A DNA stretch of 57,450 nucleotides from positions 1 through 57,450 of the forward strand of contig JAITMS010000067.1 of NCBI GenBank assembly GCA_031277255.1, written 5' to 3'. Of the stretch, positions 47,901 to 56,943 are shown one piece after another. Under the pieces are notes generated by a model, which saw nothing but the letters and a program-made list of their open reading frames with translations, was not told the DNA's origin and did no database searches. How positions within the stretch are numbered: position 1 is the first letter of the stretch; every line of letters begins with the position of its first letter. Source of the stretch: Azonexus sp. GTDB lineage: Bacteria; Pseudomonadota; Gammaproteobacteria; Burkholderiales; Rhodocyclaceae. Position numbers and translations under genes: made by a program.

Positions 47901-48770
47901 ATGGCATTGCAGAATCTGAAAGATTTTCATCGACCGGGGGCCGTCGAGGAGGTTCTCGCCCTTCTGAGCGAGAACGATGAAGCCCTGGTGCTGGCCGGCG
48001 GTACCTTCATCCGCGGGCTGGAGGCGCGCGGTTTGTTAAATGGCCTCGAGACGCTGGTCGATATCCGTCGGCTCGGCCTCGATACGATCCGCGTCGATGC
48101 CGATGGCATCGAAGCGGGCGCCACCGCGACCCTGGCCAAGCTGCAGCGTGTGGTGGCAGCGCAAAACGCGGCCTGGCTGGGCGGTCTGGCCGATGCGCTC
48201 GATTGCCCGCCGCTACAGATCCGCAATACCGCCACCCTCGGCGGCTGTCTGGCGGCTTCTTGCCCGTTCTTCGATATTCCGACCGCCCTGGTGGCGCTTG
48301 ATACCGAAATCACCATCCGCGGCAGCGACGGCGAGCGGCGTCTGCCCCTGCCGGAACTTTTTTTCGGCCTCTTCGCCAATGCTCTGGAGCCGGGCGAATT
48401 GATCACCGGCCTCAGTATTCCCCACGCGGCGGGCCATTCGGCTGGCGCCTTCGGCAAACTCGGAGCCCATGCCAACGTCCTGGCCATCGTCAATGTCGCG
48501 GTGCAGCTCACCGTCGATGGCGGCCTCTGTAGCGCCGCCTGTGTCGCCCTGGGCGGCGGCGTCGCCGATACCGTCGTCCGCTCCCCCGCCGCCGAGGCCA
48601 TCCTCACCGGCTCGAAGCTCGACCCGGCGGCGCTGGCGGCGGCGGGAGAAGCCGTGGCTGGCGACATCCAGCCCTTGTCGGATCACCAAGCCTCAGCCGA
48701 ATACCGGCGGGCGGTGGCCAAAGTGATGACCCGCCGCACCCTGGAGCGCGCCGTGGCGCGTCTGGCCTGA
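47901..48770 (+). CDS. Mo hydroxylase 3, FAD-binding medium subunit
   Basis: A 289-aa flavoprotein of the xanthine-oxidase family. FAD-binding blocks are LAGGTFIRGLEARGL (about residues 31-45) and NTATLGGCLAASCPFFD. The C-terminal domain is complete. First gene of a three-gene hydroxylase operon in medium-small-large order, 116 bp after the DUF1329 gene, with GAGCAGGAGCAG before the ATG. Confidence 0.92.
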   Translation: MALQNLKDFHRPGAVEEVLALLSENDEALVLAGGTFIRGLEARGLLNGLETLVDIRRLGLDTIRVDADGIEAGATATLAKLQRVVAAQNAAWLGGLADALDCPPLQIRNTATLGGCLAASCPFFDIPTALVALDTEITIRGSDGERRLPLPELFFGLFANALEPGELITGLSIPHAAGHSAGAFGKLGAHANVLAIVNVAVQLTVDGGLCSAACVALGGGVADTVVRSPAAEAILTGSKLDPAALAAAGEAVAGDIQPLSDHQASAEYRRAVAKVMTRRTLERAVARLA

Positions 48771-48791
48771 GCACAACATGAGGACAGCAGC

Positions 48792-49253
48792 ATGAAACAA
48801 ATGATCTCCCTCGAAGTCAATGGCGAAGCGCATGAACTGGCGGTCGAAAAGAACGCCACCCTGCTCAGGGTGCTGCGCGACCAGCTTGGGCTGAACGGCC
48901 CCAAACGCGGCTGTGACAGCGGCGGCTGCGGCTGCTGCACGGTGCATGTCGACGGGCAGGCCGTCTATTCCTGCATGTGTTACGCCCTCTCCTACGACGG
49001 CGCCAGCATCACCACGGCGGAAGGACTGGCCGTTGATGGCGAGCTGCATCCCTTGCAAACGTCCTTCATCGAGGCGGGCGCGGTGCAATGCGGCTACTGC
49101 ACCTGCGGCATGATGATGGCGGCCAAACAGTTGCTCGATGAATGCCCGCGCCCGGACGAGGAACAGATTCGCCAGGGGATTTCCGGCAACCTGTGCCGCT
49201 GCACCGGCTACGCCAAGATCGTCGAGGCGGTGAAAATGGCGTCCGAACGCTGA
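48792..49253 (+). CDS. Mo hydroxylase 3, [2Fe-2S] small subunit
   Basis: A 153-aa protein with CDSGGCGCCTVHVDG and CGYCTCG plus LCRCTGY, the two [2Fe-2S] sites. The extra cysteines (CGCC, CTCG) are notable. Cytoplasmic, with a GAGGACAG site upstream. Confidence 0.94.
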   Translation: MKQMISLEVNGEAHELAVEKNATLLRVLRDQLGLNGPKRGCDSGGCGCCTVHVDGQAVYSCMCYALSYDGASITTAEGLAVDGELHPLQTSFIEAGAVQCGYCTCGMMMAAKQLLDECPRPDEEQIRQGISGNLCRCTGYAKIVEAVKMASER

Positions 49254-49295
49254 TCGCGGCTTCGGGATTGAACCAATGCTTGAGGAAACAAGACC

Positions 49296-51632
49296 ATGAA
49301 AAATCTCCATGTCGTCGGCCAGAGCGTTGAGCGGCCCGATGCGTATGACAAGGTGACCGGCGGCAAGGGTTATCCGATCAATGTCAGGCTGCCGGGCATG
49401 CTGCACGGCAAGATGCTGCGCAGCCCCTATGCCCATGCCCGGATTGTCGCCATCGACGCCTCGCGGGCCGAGAAGCTGCCCGGCGTCAAGGCCGTGCTGC
49501 TGCCCAGGGATGTGCCCCAGCTCAAGTTCTGCCCGGTCTATTTCGTGCCGGTTCAGGCGCCGAGCATGGTTCAGGACTTTGACGTGATGAATGGCGACAT
49601 CGTCCGCTACGTCGGCCAACCGGTCGCGGCGGTGGCGGCGACCTCGGTCGAAATCGCCGAGGCGGCGCTCGATCTCATCGACGTCGAATACGAACCGCTG
49701 GCGGCGGTCTTCGACCCGGAGGCGGCGATGCAGGAAGGCGCGCCGCAACTCCACGCCGATGCGCCGCGCAACATCGCCAAAAATCCTTCTTTTGAATTCG
49801 GCGACATCGAGAAGGGCTTTGCCGAGGCCGACCATGTTTTTGAAGGGGTTTACCAGACCCAGCGCGCCCATACCTGCTACATGGAGCCGCGCGTCTGCGT
49901 CGTCGATATGGATCGCCAGGACAACATCACCATTCATGTGACGACCCAGCATATTTTCGGCACGCGGGAAAAGCTGGCCTTCGCCCTGGGCATTCCTGAG
50001 AGCAAGGTCAAGGTCGTCAAAGCGCCCTATATCGGCGGCGGCTTTGGCGGCAAGCTCGAACTCACGGCCATGGAGCCGGTCGCCGCCCTGCTCTCGAAAA
50101 AGACCGGGCGGCCGGTGCGCATCGAGCAGACCCGTCAGGAAGATTTCATCACCACCACGCGCAATCCGATCAAGGTTTATCTGAAAACCGGCGTCAAGAA
50201 GGACGGCACCTTCACCGCCCGTTACGCCAAAAGCGTTCTCGATTGCGGCGCTCACGCCACGCACGGCTCCGAAGTCATCATGGTGCACGGCGCTTTCGGG
50301 GTCTTTTTCAGCTACCACGCACCGCACCAGAAATGGGAAGGCTACACCGTCTATACCAACAACATGATCGGCGGCGGCTATCGCGGCTATGGCGCGCCCC
50401 AGGGCAGCTTCGCGGTCGAATCGCAAATCGACGAAATCTGCGCCAAGCTGGGCCTCGATCCAATCGAGACGCGCCTGAAAAACTCGCGCAAACAAGGCGA
50501 GCCGCACCCCTTCAACCCGGCCTTCACGCTCGGTTCCTATGGGCTGGCCGATTGCCTGAAACAGGGCGCCGAGAAGATCGGCTGGGCCGCCGCCCGCTCG
50601 TCGCCGAAGGACGCAGGCGCCAAAAAACGCGGCATCGGCCTTGCCATCCATCCCGTCTGGGTCAGCGGCTGCATGGGTTTCCCCGACATTTACGAACACT
50701 CCGGCGCGATCATCAAAATCAACCGGGACGGCACGGCTGACCTGGCCACGGCGGCGATGGACATCGGCTCTGGACAGATCACCACGCTCTGCCAGATCGC
50801 CGCCGAGGAACTCGGCCTGCCGGCTGGCGCCGTGCGCATGAGCAGTCAGGCCGACACCGACAACGTGCCCTTCGATGCGCCGACCCATGCCAGCCGCGTC
50901 ACCTATTCCGCCGGCAATGCCGTCAAGGCGGCGGCCGCCGCCGCCAAAAAGCGCCTGTTTGAAGTCGCGGCGACCCTGATGGAAGCCAGTCCCGACGATC
51001 TCGAAGTCAGCGCCGGTCGGGTCAGCGTCAAGGGCGCGCCCGGCCGCTCGGTCAGCGTCGCCGAAGTCGCCCAGCGGGCCGAATCGCCCTTCGTCCAGAT
51101 GACCGCCGAAGGCCCCAAACCCACCACTATGGAAGAAAAAGGCACCATCATCGGACTTGCCAGCCTGTCGCCGAAATCAAACCCGCCGCCCTGCGCCGCC
51201 CAGTTCGTCGAGGTCGAAGTCGATACCGAAACCGGCGAAGTCAAGGTCTTGCGCATGGTCTATGCCCACGACATTGGCCGAACCATCAACCCGAAAGCGG
51301 CGGAAGGCCAGGTCGAAGGCGGCTTCCAGCAGGGCATGGGCTACGCCCTGATGGAAAATATCCAGTTCGACCCGGAAACCGGCTCCTGCCTGACTTCCGA
51401 CTTCCTCGACTACAAGCTGCCGACGGCAATGGAAATGCCGCGCCAGATGGACAGCATCTTCATCGAATCGGACGAACCGACAGGGCCGTTCGGCGCCAAG
51501 AGCCTCGGCGAATGCTGCGTCATCACCCCGGCCCCGGCCATCGCCAACGCCATCTATGACGCCATCGGCGTCCGCTTCACCACGCTGCCGATCACGCCAG
51601 AGCGGATTCTCGCCGGATTGGGCAAGCTCTAG
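49296..51632 (+). CDS. Mo hydroxylase 3, molybdopterin large subunit
   Basis: A 778-aa xanthine-oxidase-family large subunit. The N-terminal hammerhead domain (VTGGKGYPINVRLPGMLHGKMLRSPYAHARI) precedes YIGGGFGGKLE and the active-site loop GGGYRGYGAPQ (R363-Q369). The catalytic Glu is in SLGECCVITP (E739). The loop resembles aromatic or N-heterocycle hydroxylases and form II-like proteins rather than CO dehydrogenase. No maturation genes flank it, so it probably relies on those at 24617-30997 or others elsewhere. Substrate unknown. Confidence 0.93.
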   Translation: MKNLHVVGQSVERPDAYDKVTGGKGYPINVRLPGMLHGKMLRSPYAHARIVAIDASRAEKLPGVKAVLLPRDVPQLKFCPVYFVPVQAPSMVQDFDVMNGDIVRYVGQPVAAVAATSVEIAEAALDLIDVEYEPLAAVFDPEAAMQEGAPQLHADAPRNIAKNPSFEFGDIEKGFAEADHVFEGVYQTQRAHTCYMEPRVCVVDMDRQDNITIHVTTQHIFGTREKLAFALGIPESKVKVVKAPYIGGGFGGKLELTAMEPVAALLSKKTGRPVRIEQTRQEDFITTTRNPIKVYLKTGVKKDGTFTARYAKSVLDCGAHATHGSEVIMVHGAFGVFFSYHAPHQKWEGYTVYTNNMIGGGYRGYGAPQGSFAVESQIDEICAKLGLDPIETRLKNSRKQGEPHPFNPAFTLGSYGLADCLKQGAEKIGWAAARSSPKDAGAKKRGIGLAIHPVWVSGCMGFPDIYEHSGAIIKINRDGTADLATAAMDIGSGQITTLCQIAAEELGLPAGAVRMSSQADTDNVPFDAPTHASRVTYSAGNAVKAAAAAAKKRLFEVAATLMEASPDDLEVSAGRVSVKGAPGRSVSVAEVAQRAESPFVQMTAEGPKPTTMEEKGTIIGLASLSPKSNPPPCAAQFVEVEVDTETGEVKVLRMVYAHDIGRTINPKAAEGQVEGGFQQGMGYALMENIQFDPETGSCLTSDFLDYKLPTAMEMPRQMDSIFIESDEPTGPFGAKSLGECCVITPAPAIANAIYDAIGVRFTTLPITPERILAGLGKL

Positions 51633-51652
51633 GTGTCAGAAGACTGAAGACT

Positions 51653-51706
51653 GAGGACAGACAGTTTCCGCCGCTTTGCGGCGCAAATTGACTGTCTTCT
51701 GTCCTC
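51653..51706. terminator. Inverted repeat between convergent genes, with dispersed CT repeat
   Basis: A CGCCGC-TTT-GCGGCG core (51669-51683) is extended by imperfect arms ACAGT/ACTGT and GAGGACAG/CTGTCCTC. It lies in the 76-bp gap between two convergent stops and could act in both directions. Its right arm contains the 15-mer also found at 264-278. Confidence 0.55.
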
Positions 51707-51708
51707 TG

Positions 51709-52698
51709 TCACCCGGCCAGCGTCCGGGAGGGCAGTTCGCCGAACATCTTGCAGTAGGCGCGGGCAAAGGCGCTGCCATTGTAGAAACCCCAGCGGGCGG
51801 CGATGTCGCCGACCGTGCAACTGCCCGGCTGGGCGGCGCGCAGAAATTCCCTGACCCGGCGCAGCCGCGCCTGTTTCAGATACGTCATCGGCCCGACGCC
51901 AAAACGCTCCATGAAAGCGTATTGCAGCGTCCGCGCCGAAGCGCCGCTGGCGTCGACCAGATCCTGAATGCCGAGATCAGCGTCGCCACGGGCCGCGATC
52001 AGGTCGAGGGCGCTATCGACGCAATGGCGGCGGCGATGGCTGAGGCTGACCGCCGGAGCGCCGTCGTCGTATTGGGACAAAAGCAGGGCGAGCAACAGGG
52101 TGGTTTCCAGCGACCTGGCGGTCAGGCCGCGGCTGAAGGCCGAGTCGGGATCGGCGCTTTCCTGGCAGATGACGCCGAGGGCATTGGCAAAGCTGCGGCC
52201 GCTGCCCTGGCGCAGGGACATCAGGCTCCGCAGCTTGAGCGCAGGCGCTTTGAGGGGAAAACGCGATTCGCGGGCGACGCTCAGCAACCGTTCTTCCGGC
52301 ACCGACAGCACGAGGGCGACACAATCTTCGCTCCAGTAGGTGTCCAGATGGTCGCGCGGCGAGTAAACCAGAGCCGTGCCCGCCGCTGCAGAGACTTCGC
52401 CAGAGCCGGTCTGGCCAACCAGCCGACCGCGCAGGGGAACCATGACCTGAAAAGAGTGGATCGCCCCGGCTGAGGTGGCGTGGATGGCGGCGCCATGCCT
52501 GACGCCGAACAGATGGCCGAAGCCCGTGGCGACATGACTGATCCGAATGTCGGCCATCCTCGACGTGCCGCAGATTCTGAAACGGCGCGGCTCCACCAGT
52601 CCGCTGACGGTTTCTGCCGCCGCGACCGGATCGGCGCAGCGAACCTTGGTCGCCATGCCGAGCGGAAAGCCGCTCAGGCCAGGGAAAACGTGTGTCAC
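51709..52698 (-). CDS. AraC/XylS-family transcriptional regulator
   Basis: A 329-aa regulator. The AraC-binding-like N-terminus (SFQVMVPLRGRLVGQTG, GTALVYSPRDHLDTYWS) resembles XylS-type sensors. The HTH region includes DLVDASGASARTLQYAFMERFGVGPMTYLKQARL and ARWGFYNGSAFARAYCKMFGELPSRTL. The GTG start at 52698 has GAGGATGC upstream; an ATG at 52656 is an alternative. It probably controls either the third Mo hydroxylase or the oxidase/dehydrogenase operon on its upstream side. The 169-bp gap 52699-52867 shows nothing else. Confidence 0.9.
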   Translation of the reverse strand: MTHVFPGLSGFPLGMATKVRCADPVAAAETVSGLVEPRRFRICGTSRMADIRISHVATGFGHLFGVRHGAAIHATSAGAIHSFQVMVPLRGRLVGQTGSGEVSAAAGTALVYSPRDHLDTYWSEDCVALVLSVPEERLLSVARESRFPLKAPALKLRSLMSLRQGSGRSFANALGVICQESADPDSAFSRGLTARSLETTLLLALLLSQYDDGAPAVSLSHRRRHCVDSALDLIAARGDADLGIQDLVDASGASARTLQYAFMERFGVGPMTYLKQARLRRVREFLRAAQPGSCTVGDIAARWGFYNGSAFARAYCKMFGELPSRTLAG

Positions 52699-52867
52699 CG
52701 GAGCATCCTCGCCGTGAAACAGGCGCGGGTCGAAGCGCCTGCGAAAAGTTACCGCGTCCGGGCTTTCTCATTACCGGCGCGCTGTTTGATCCTAGGAAAT
52801 TTCGGCAGCGGCGGCTTGCGTGAGAATGCACACACTGATGACGGTCAACGCAATCGGGCTTATTCCG

Positions 52868-54367
52868 TTAGCTGTGCCCCAGATAGTGATGGAATACCCC
52901 GGACGGGTCGTACTGCTGGCGCAGGCTCTGCAAACGCTGCCAGTTGGCTGCGCTGAAGCACTGCTGGTAACGTTCCGGATGGCCGCGGCCTTCTATCTCA
53001 TTGACGTAGTGGCCGACGGCCAGGGGGTCCATGAGCGGCAGCGTCTGCCGCAGCCAGGCGAAGTTTCTCGAATCGTCCGCTTCGGCGTCCCAGATGGCGT
53101 AGCAGCCGACGAAGCAATCGGCCACCCAGGAGAAGCAGGAATCCTCGTGGCGCTGCAAGCGGAGATTGAAGGCGGCCAGGATGTGACAATCCTTGCCCGG
53201 CGCGGTACGGAAGTGGTCGGCCAGCGCCTGCAGGGTCTTGCCGCCGGCGTCGGTGAGGACATTATCCACCGCGTAGCGGGCGCAGCGGCCAGCCGGATCG
53301 TTGAGGCTGAAATAGCGGTCGTAAAGCCCCTCGAAGGCGAACGGCTGGTACTCCATTTTCATTGCCGCCTTGCTGGCCAGGGCCGATTGGGCAAAGGGCA
53401 GCAGGGCGGCGCGCGCTGCCTGCTCGTTGTCTTCAAAGGCAAAGGCGGTGAAGAAAACGATCTTGGATTTTTCCGGCGGCGCATCGGCAGGCGCTTCCGG
53501 GTGGTGCATCAGGACGATGATCGGCTCGACGCGGGCAACGTCGTGCGTCTGACGGATGGCATCGAGCGTCGAGGTCACCGTCGCCAGTTCGGCTAGCGGA
53601 AAGATGTAGGAACTGGCCATGATCGACCGGGGCGCGGGATAAAGCTGGAGGAACAGCCGGGTGACGACGCCGAAGAAGCCGGGGCCGACGCCCCGCACCG
53701 CCCAGTAGAGATCGGGGTTTTCGCTCGGCGTGGCGCGCAACAGACGACCATCGGCGGTGACCACTTCGGCGCCGACGATGGAATGGGTGGCCATGCCGCC
53801 GCACTGGGGCCAGTTCCAGCCCATGCCGCCGCCCAGGGTAAAACCGCTCAGCCCGACCGAGGAGCAGTGGGGAACCGGAAAGCTGAATCCCTGCTCGCGG
53901 GCCGCCTGGATCATTTCCAGACTGCGCACGCCGGGCTGGATGGAAGCAATCTGCCTGGCGGCGTCAATCACGATGTCGTTCATGGCGGAAACGTCGATCA
54001 GTAAGGCGCCGTCCCGCAGGGCAGAGCCGTTGGCGTTATGACCGCCGCTGCGCACCGATACCTTGAGCTGGTTGGCGGCGGCGTACTTGACCGCAGCGAT
54101 CACGTCCTGCTCGGACCGGGCCTGGACGATGAGCTGCGGGTAACGCTTCGGCTTCGACTGATGCCAGACCATAGCCTGCCGCCAGACCTCGTAATCGGCG
54201 TCCTGGCGGCTGATGACCTTGCCGCCGACGCCGGGGATCGCGGTGGCGCGGGCAATCTTGCCCGCAGCCAGCGCCCTGGGGGCGCGCAGCATGTTCACCG
54301 CGCCCAGGGCGGTCAGGCCGATCAGTTGCCGCAGCGTCCGGCGACGGGATGGTTCGTTGATGTCCAC
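52868..54367 (-). CDS. Tat-exported FAD-linked (BBE-type) oxidoreductase
   Basis: A 499-aa berberine-bridge/VAO-family flavoprotein. The N-terminus has a Tat motif (SRRRTLRQLIGLTALG). Residues RSGGHNANG (H110) and PHCSSVGLSGFTLGGG (C168) fit a bicovalently attached FAD, and the C-terminal BBE block includes YDPSGVFHHYLGHS. The GTG start at 54367 follows AGGAGAAC. The adjacent cytochrome c gene, 10 bp upstream, suggests a periplasmic dehydrogenase passing electrons to the cytochrome rather than to oxygen. Confidence 0.88.
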   Translation of the reverse strand: MDINEPSRRRTLRQLIGLTALGAVNMLRAPRALAAGKIARATAIPGVGGKVISRQDADYEVWRQAMVWHQSKPKRYPQLIVQARSEQDVIAAVKYAAANQLKVSVRSGGHNANGSALRDGALLIDVSAMNDIVIDAARQIASIQPGVRSLEMIQAAREQGFSFPVPHCSSVGLSGFTLGGGMGWNWPQCGGMATHSIVGAEVVTADGRLLRATPSENPDLYWAVRGVGPGFFGVVTRLFLQLYPAPRSIMASSYIFPLAELATVTSTLDAIRQTHDVARVEPIIVLMHHPEAPADAPPEKSKIVFFTAFAFEDNEQAARAALLPFAQSALASKAAMKMEYQPFAFEGLYDRYFSLNDPAGRCARYAVDNVLTDAGGKTLQALADHFRTAPGKDCHILAAFNLRLQRHEDSCFSWVADCFVGCYAIWDAEADDSRNFAWLRQTLPLMDPLAVGHYVNEIEGRGHPERYQQCFSAANWQRLQSLRQQYDPSGVFHHYLGHS

Positions 54368-54377
54368 CGGCGTTCTC

Positions 54378-54698
54378 CTACTCGACCTGTTCAAAATAGG
54401 CCGCCAGATCGGCGATGTCGGCATCCGACAGGGGCTTGGCCATGATGCTCATATTCGGATCCTGGCGCTCCCCGGAACGAAAAGCCTTGAGCTGCTTCTC
54501 CAGATAGGCGGCTTTCTGGCCCTGAAGATTCGGGTACTGGGGGGCCTTGCCGATACCGTCAGCACCGTGGCAGGCGACGCAAGCGCCCAGCTTGGCAATG
54601 GCCGCCGCCGGGTCGCCGGCGGCGTGTGCCGAGCCTGCCCAGAGGCCAGAGATTCCGGCCAGCAGCCAGAAAAGGGCAAAATGGAAGCAGCGGTTCAT
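54378..54698 (-). CDS. Periplasmic class I cytochrome c
   Basis: A 106-aa mono-haem protein with a signal peptide ending GSAHA and one CVACH site (C40, C43, H44). The Met ligand is probably M86 or M83 in PNMSIMAKPLSD. GAAGGAGAAACC precedes the ATG; a longer frame to 54836 overlaps the alcohol dehydrogenase gene. Likely electron acceptor for the FAD oxidoreductase encoded next. Confidence 0.93.
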   Translation of the reverse strand: MNRCFHFALFWLLAGISGLWAGSAHAAGDPAAAIAKLGACVACHGADGIGKAPQYPNLQGQKAAYLEKQLKAFRSGERQDPNMSIMAKPLSDADIADLAAYFEQVE

Positions 54699-54708
54699 GG
54701 TTTCTCCT

Positions 54709-55797
54709 TCATGGCCGCAGGATGGCCTTGACCACCTTGCCGTCTGCCGAATCCCGCGCCGCCTGGTCAATCTCGTCGAGACGGTAGAAGGTGACGAGTT
54801 TTTCCAGCGGCAGCCTGCCCTGACGATACAGTTCAACCAGCTTGGGGATGAAAACGTCGGGCACGCTCTGGCCCTCGATGATGCCGATCACCGTCCGCCC
54901 GAACATGATGCTGTTCATGTCCAGCGTCACTTCCGTGCCGAGCGGCGCAGCGCCGACCAGACCGCAGACGCCGGGAACGGCGAGACTATCGACCGCCTGG
55001 CGGAAGACGCTGGGAATCGCCGTGCATTCGAGGGAATAGTCGACGCCGCCGGATTTCTGAATGGCCTCGACCACGTTGTCTGAGGTCGGGTCGAAGGCCT
55101 CGGTGGCGCCCAGTTCGCGGGCCAGGGCGCGGCGCTGGGCGTTGGGGTCTACCGCAATGATGCGGGTGCAGCCGACAAGCGCCGCCGCCATGACGGCTGA
55201 CAAGCCGACCGAACCGCAACCGAAGACGGCAATGCTCGAACCGGCGGCGGGCTTGAGACTATTGATGACCGCGCCAGCGCCGGTCTGGACGCCGCAGCCA
55301 AGCGGGCCGAGCAGTTCGAGGGGAACATCCTTGTCCACCTTGACCGTGTTCGACTCGTGCGCGATGGCGTAGGCGGCGAAGGAAGACTGGTTGAAGAAGT
55401 TGGCATGAACCGGCAGGCCGCCCTGATGGATGGTCGGCGAACCGTCGCCGCGCGCGCCAGCAAAATTGCAGCCGAAAATGTTGGCGCAACGGGTCGGATC
55501 GCCGCGCTTGCAGGCCGGGCAATGGCCGCAGGCCCGGTAAGTCATCACCACGTGGTCGCCGGGCTGGACCTTGGTGACCCGGCTGCCGACCTGATCGACG
55601 ACGCCGGAGCCTTCGTGGCCGAAGACCGCCGGGAAGCTCACCGGGTAGAGTTGATCCCGGCAGATGAGGTCGGTATGACAAACGCCGACGCCGACCACCC
55701 GCACCAGCACCTCGTCGGCGCGCAAATCGGCGAGTTCGACTTGCGTCATTTCAAATTTTCCGGCTTTTTCCCGGACGATGGCTGCTGTTGTTTGCAA
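54709..55797 (-). CDS. Zinc-dependent (aryl-)alcohol dehydrogenase
   Basis: A 362-aa medium-chain dehydrogenase. Catalytic zinc ligands are C40 (GVGVCHTD) and the H61-E62 pair in GHEGSG. The structural zinc loop CGHCPACKRGDPTRC is complete, and the NAD loop is FGCGSVGLSA. Overall it resembles benzyl-alcohol/geraniol dehydrogenases. The start is a TTG at 55797 with a strong GAGGAGG site. With the aldehyde dehydrogenase upstream in the same operon it could oxidise an alcohol to the acid. Confidence 0.92.
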   Translation of the reverse strand: MQTTAAIVREKAGKFEMTQVELADLRADEVLVRVVGVGVCHTDLICRDQLYPVSFPAVFGHEGSGVVDQVGSRVTKVQPGDHVVMTYRACGHCPACKRGDPTRCANIFGCNFAGARGDGSPTIHQGGLPVHANFFNQSSFAAYAIAHESNTVKVDKDVPLELLGPLGCGVQTGAGAVINSLKPAAGSSIAVFGCGSVGLSAVMAAALVGCTRIIAVDPNAQRRALARELGATEAFDPTSDNVVEAIQKSGGVDYSLECTAIPSVFRQAVDSLAVPGVCGLVGAAPLGTEVTLDMNSIMFGRTVIGIIEGQSVPDVFIPKLVELYRQGRLPLEKLVTFYRLDEIDQAARDSADGKVVKAILRP

Positions 55798-55831
55798 TTT
55801 ACCGCCTCCTCGAATGGATATGGACGCCGGA

Positions 55832-56899
55832 TCAGCGGCCCGGTTTTTTCCAGACGCCCTGTTCCTGCATCAGCGCGATCTGCCGGTCGATGACCTGGTT
55901 CTTGTATTCGGCGTGCTTCATCGGCGCCCGGTCGAGATAGAGATTTTTCGGGTAAATCTCGCGGTCATAGATGATCTGCGCCAGTTCGGCGCGAACATCC
56001 TTGAGCCAGTTGGAAACCTGAGCACTGGCGCGGTGCTGGCGCAACTGCTCGATATCGACGACGCCCGCCACGTAGGTGGAACCGCCCCCGTATTCCTGTT
56101 TGCCGACGATGGCCCCGCGATGGTTGATGATGAAAGAACGCCCGCCGAAGGTGTCGATCGGCGTCGTTGAATCCGGGAACAGGTAGTAGGTGCCCATGTT
56201 CGGCGACAGCACGTACATGTTGTTTTCCAGAGCGCGGGCGCGGGACGAGATCTCGAACCAGTCGTTGCCGGTGCCGGGATGCGGGAAAGAAGCCCGGTAA
56301 GCCACCTCGCAGCCGTTCAGCGCCAGACCGCGCCCGTTTTCCGGGTAGGACGCCTCGTTGGCCATCATTATGCCGAGACGGCCGATTTCCGTATCCACCA
56401 CGGGCCAGAAGGCATCGAGGGTGCGGCCATATTTCTCGATCCACCAGTCGAAGATGTCGTGGGGCGTCATGCTGTGTTCGACCGGATAGAGGGTCGCCAG
56501 CTTGTAATGCTTGAGAATGACCTCGCCGGCGGGATTGAGGACAAAGCCGACGTTGAAGAAGCGATCCGGCCAGTCGGGATGTTTCGCCTTGGCCTGGGCC
56601 ATGATGAAAACGTCGTATTCTCTGGCGATCTTGCCCAGGGCGTCGGTTTCCGGGCCGGGGATGTCGATGGCGCAGGTCCTGGCGAAATCAACGTGATCGA
56701 GATCGAGAACCTCGTCGTTGAAGCCCTGCAAGCCGCCCTCCGGGATGACCAGAAGGCGCACCGGAATATCCAGCCGGGACAGCCAGGCGGCGGCCTTGGT
56801 CAGATGGCTCAGATGCTCGATGTTCTTCATCATGTCGGCCCGCTCGCGGATGCCCCAGACGGTGGGGATGAGGCCGACGCAGTTGTAGGGTTCGATCAT
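55832..56899 (-). CDS. Nitrilase-superfamily (aliphatic-amidase-like) protein lacking the catalytic Cys
   Basis: A 355-aa carbon-nitrogen-hydrolase fold, closest in layout to aliphatic amidase/formamidase. Catalytic E54 (VIPEGGLQGF) and K133 (HYKLATLYPVE) are present. The nucleophile block reads GIMMANEASYPE, where AmiE-type proteins have a Cys at the fifth position; here it is A180. The codon is GCC in the sequence, so this is not a translation slip. It is therefore probably not an active amidase and may bind a ligand or do different chemistry. The start at 56899 follows AGAGGAAC. It sits between the aldehyde and alcohol dehydrogenase genes. Confidence 0.88.
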   Translation of the reverse strand: MIEPYNCVGLIPTVWGIRERADMMKNIEHLSHLTKAAAWLSRLDIPVRLLVIPEGGLQGFNDEVLDLDHVDFARTCAIDIPGPETDALGKIAREYDVFIMAQAKAKHPDWPDRFFNVGFVLNPAGEVILKHYKLATLYPVEHSMTPHDIFDWWIEKYGRTLDAFWPVVDTEIGRLGIMMANEASYPENGRGLALNGCEVAYRASFPHPGTGNDWFEISSRARALENNMYVLSPNMGTYYLFPDSTTPIDTFGGRSFIINHRGAIVGKQEYGGGSTYVAGVVDIEQLRQHRASAQVSNWLKDVRAELAQIIYDREIYPKNLYLDRAPMKHAEYKNQVIDRQIALMQEQGVWKKPGR

Positions 56900-56943
56900 T
56901 TCAGGTTCCTCTGGCGTTGCAAGATATAAGCGTGTGGATACCG

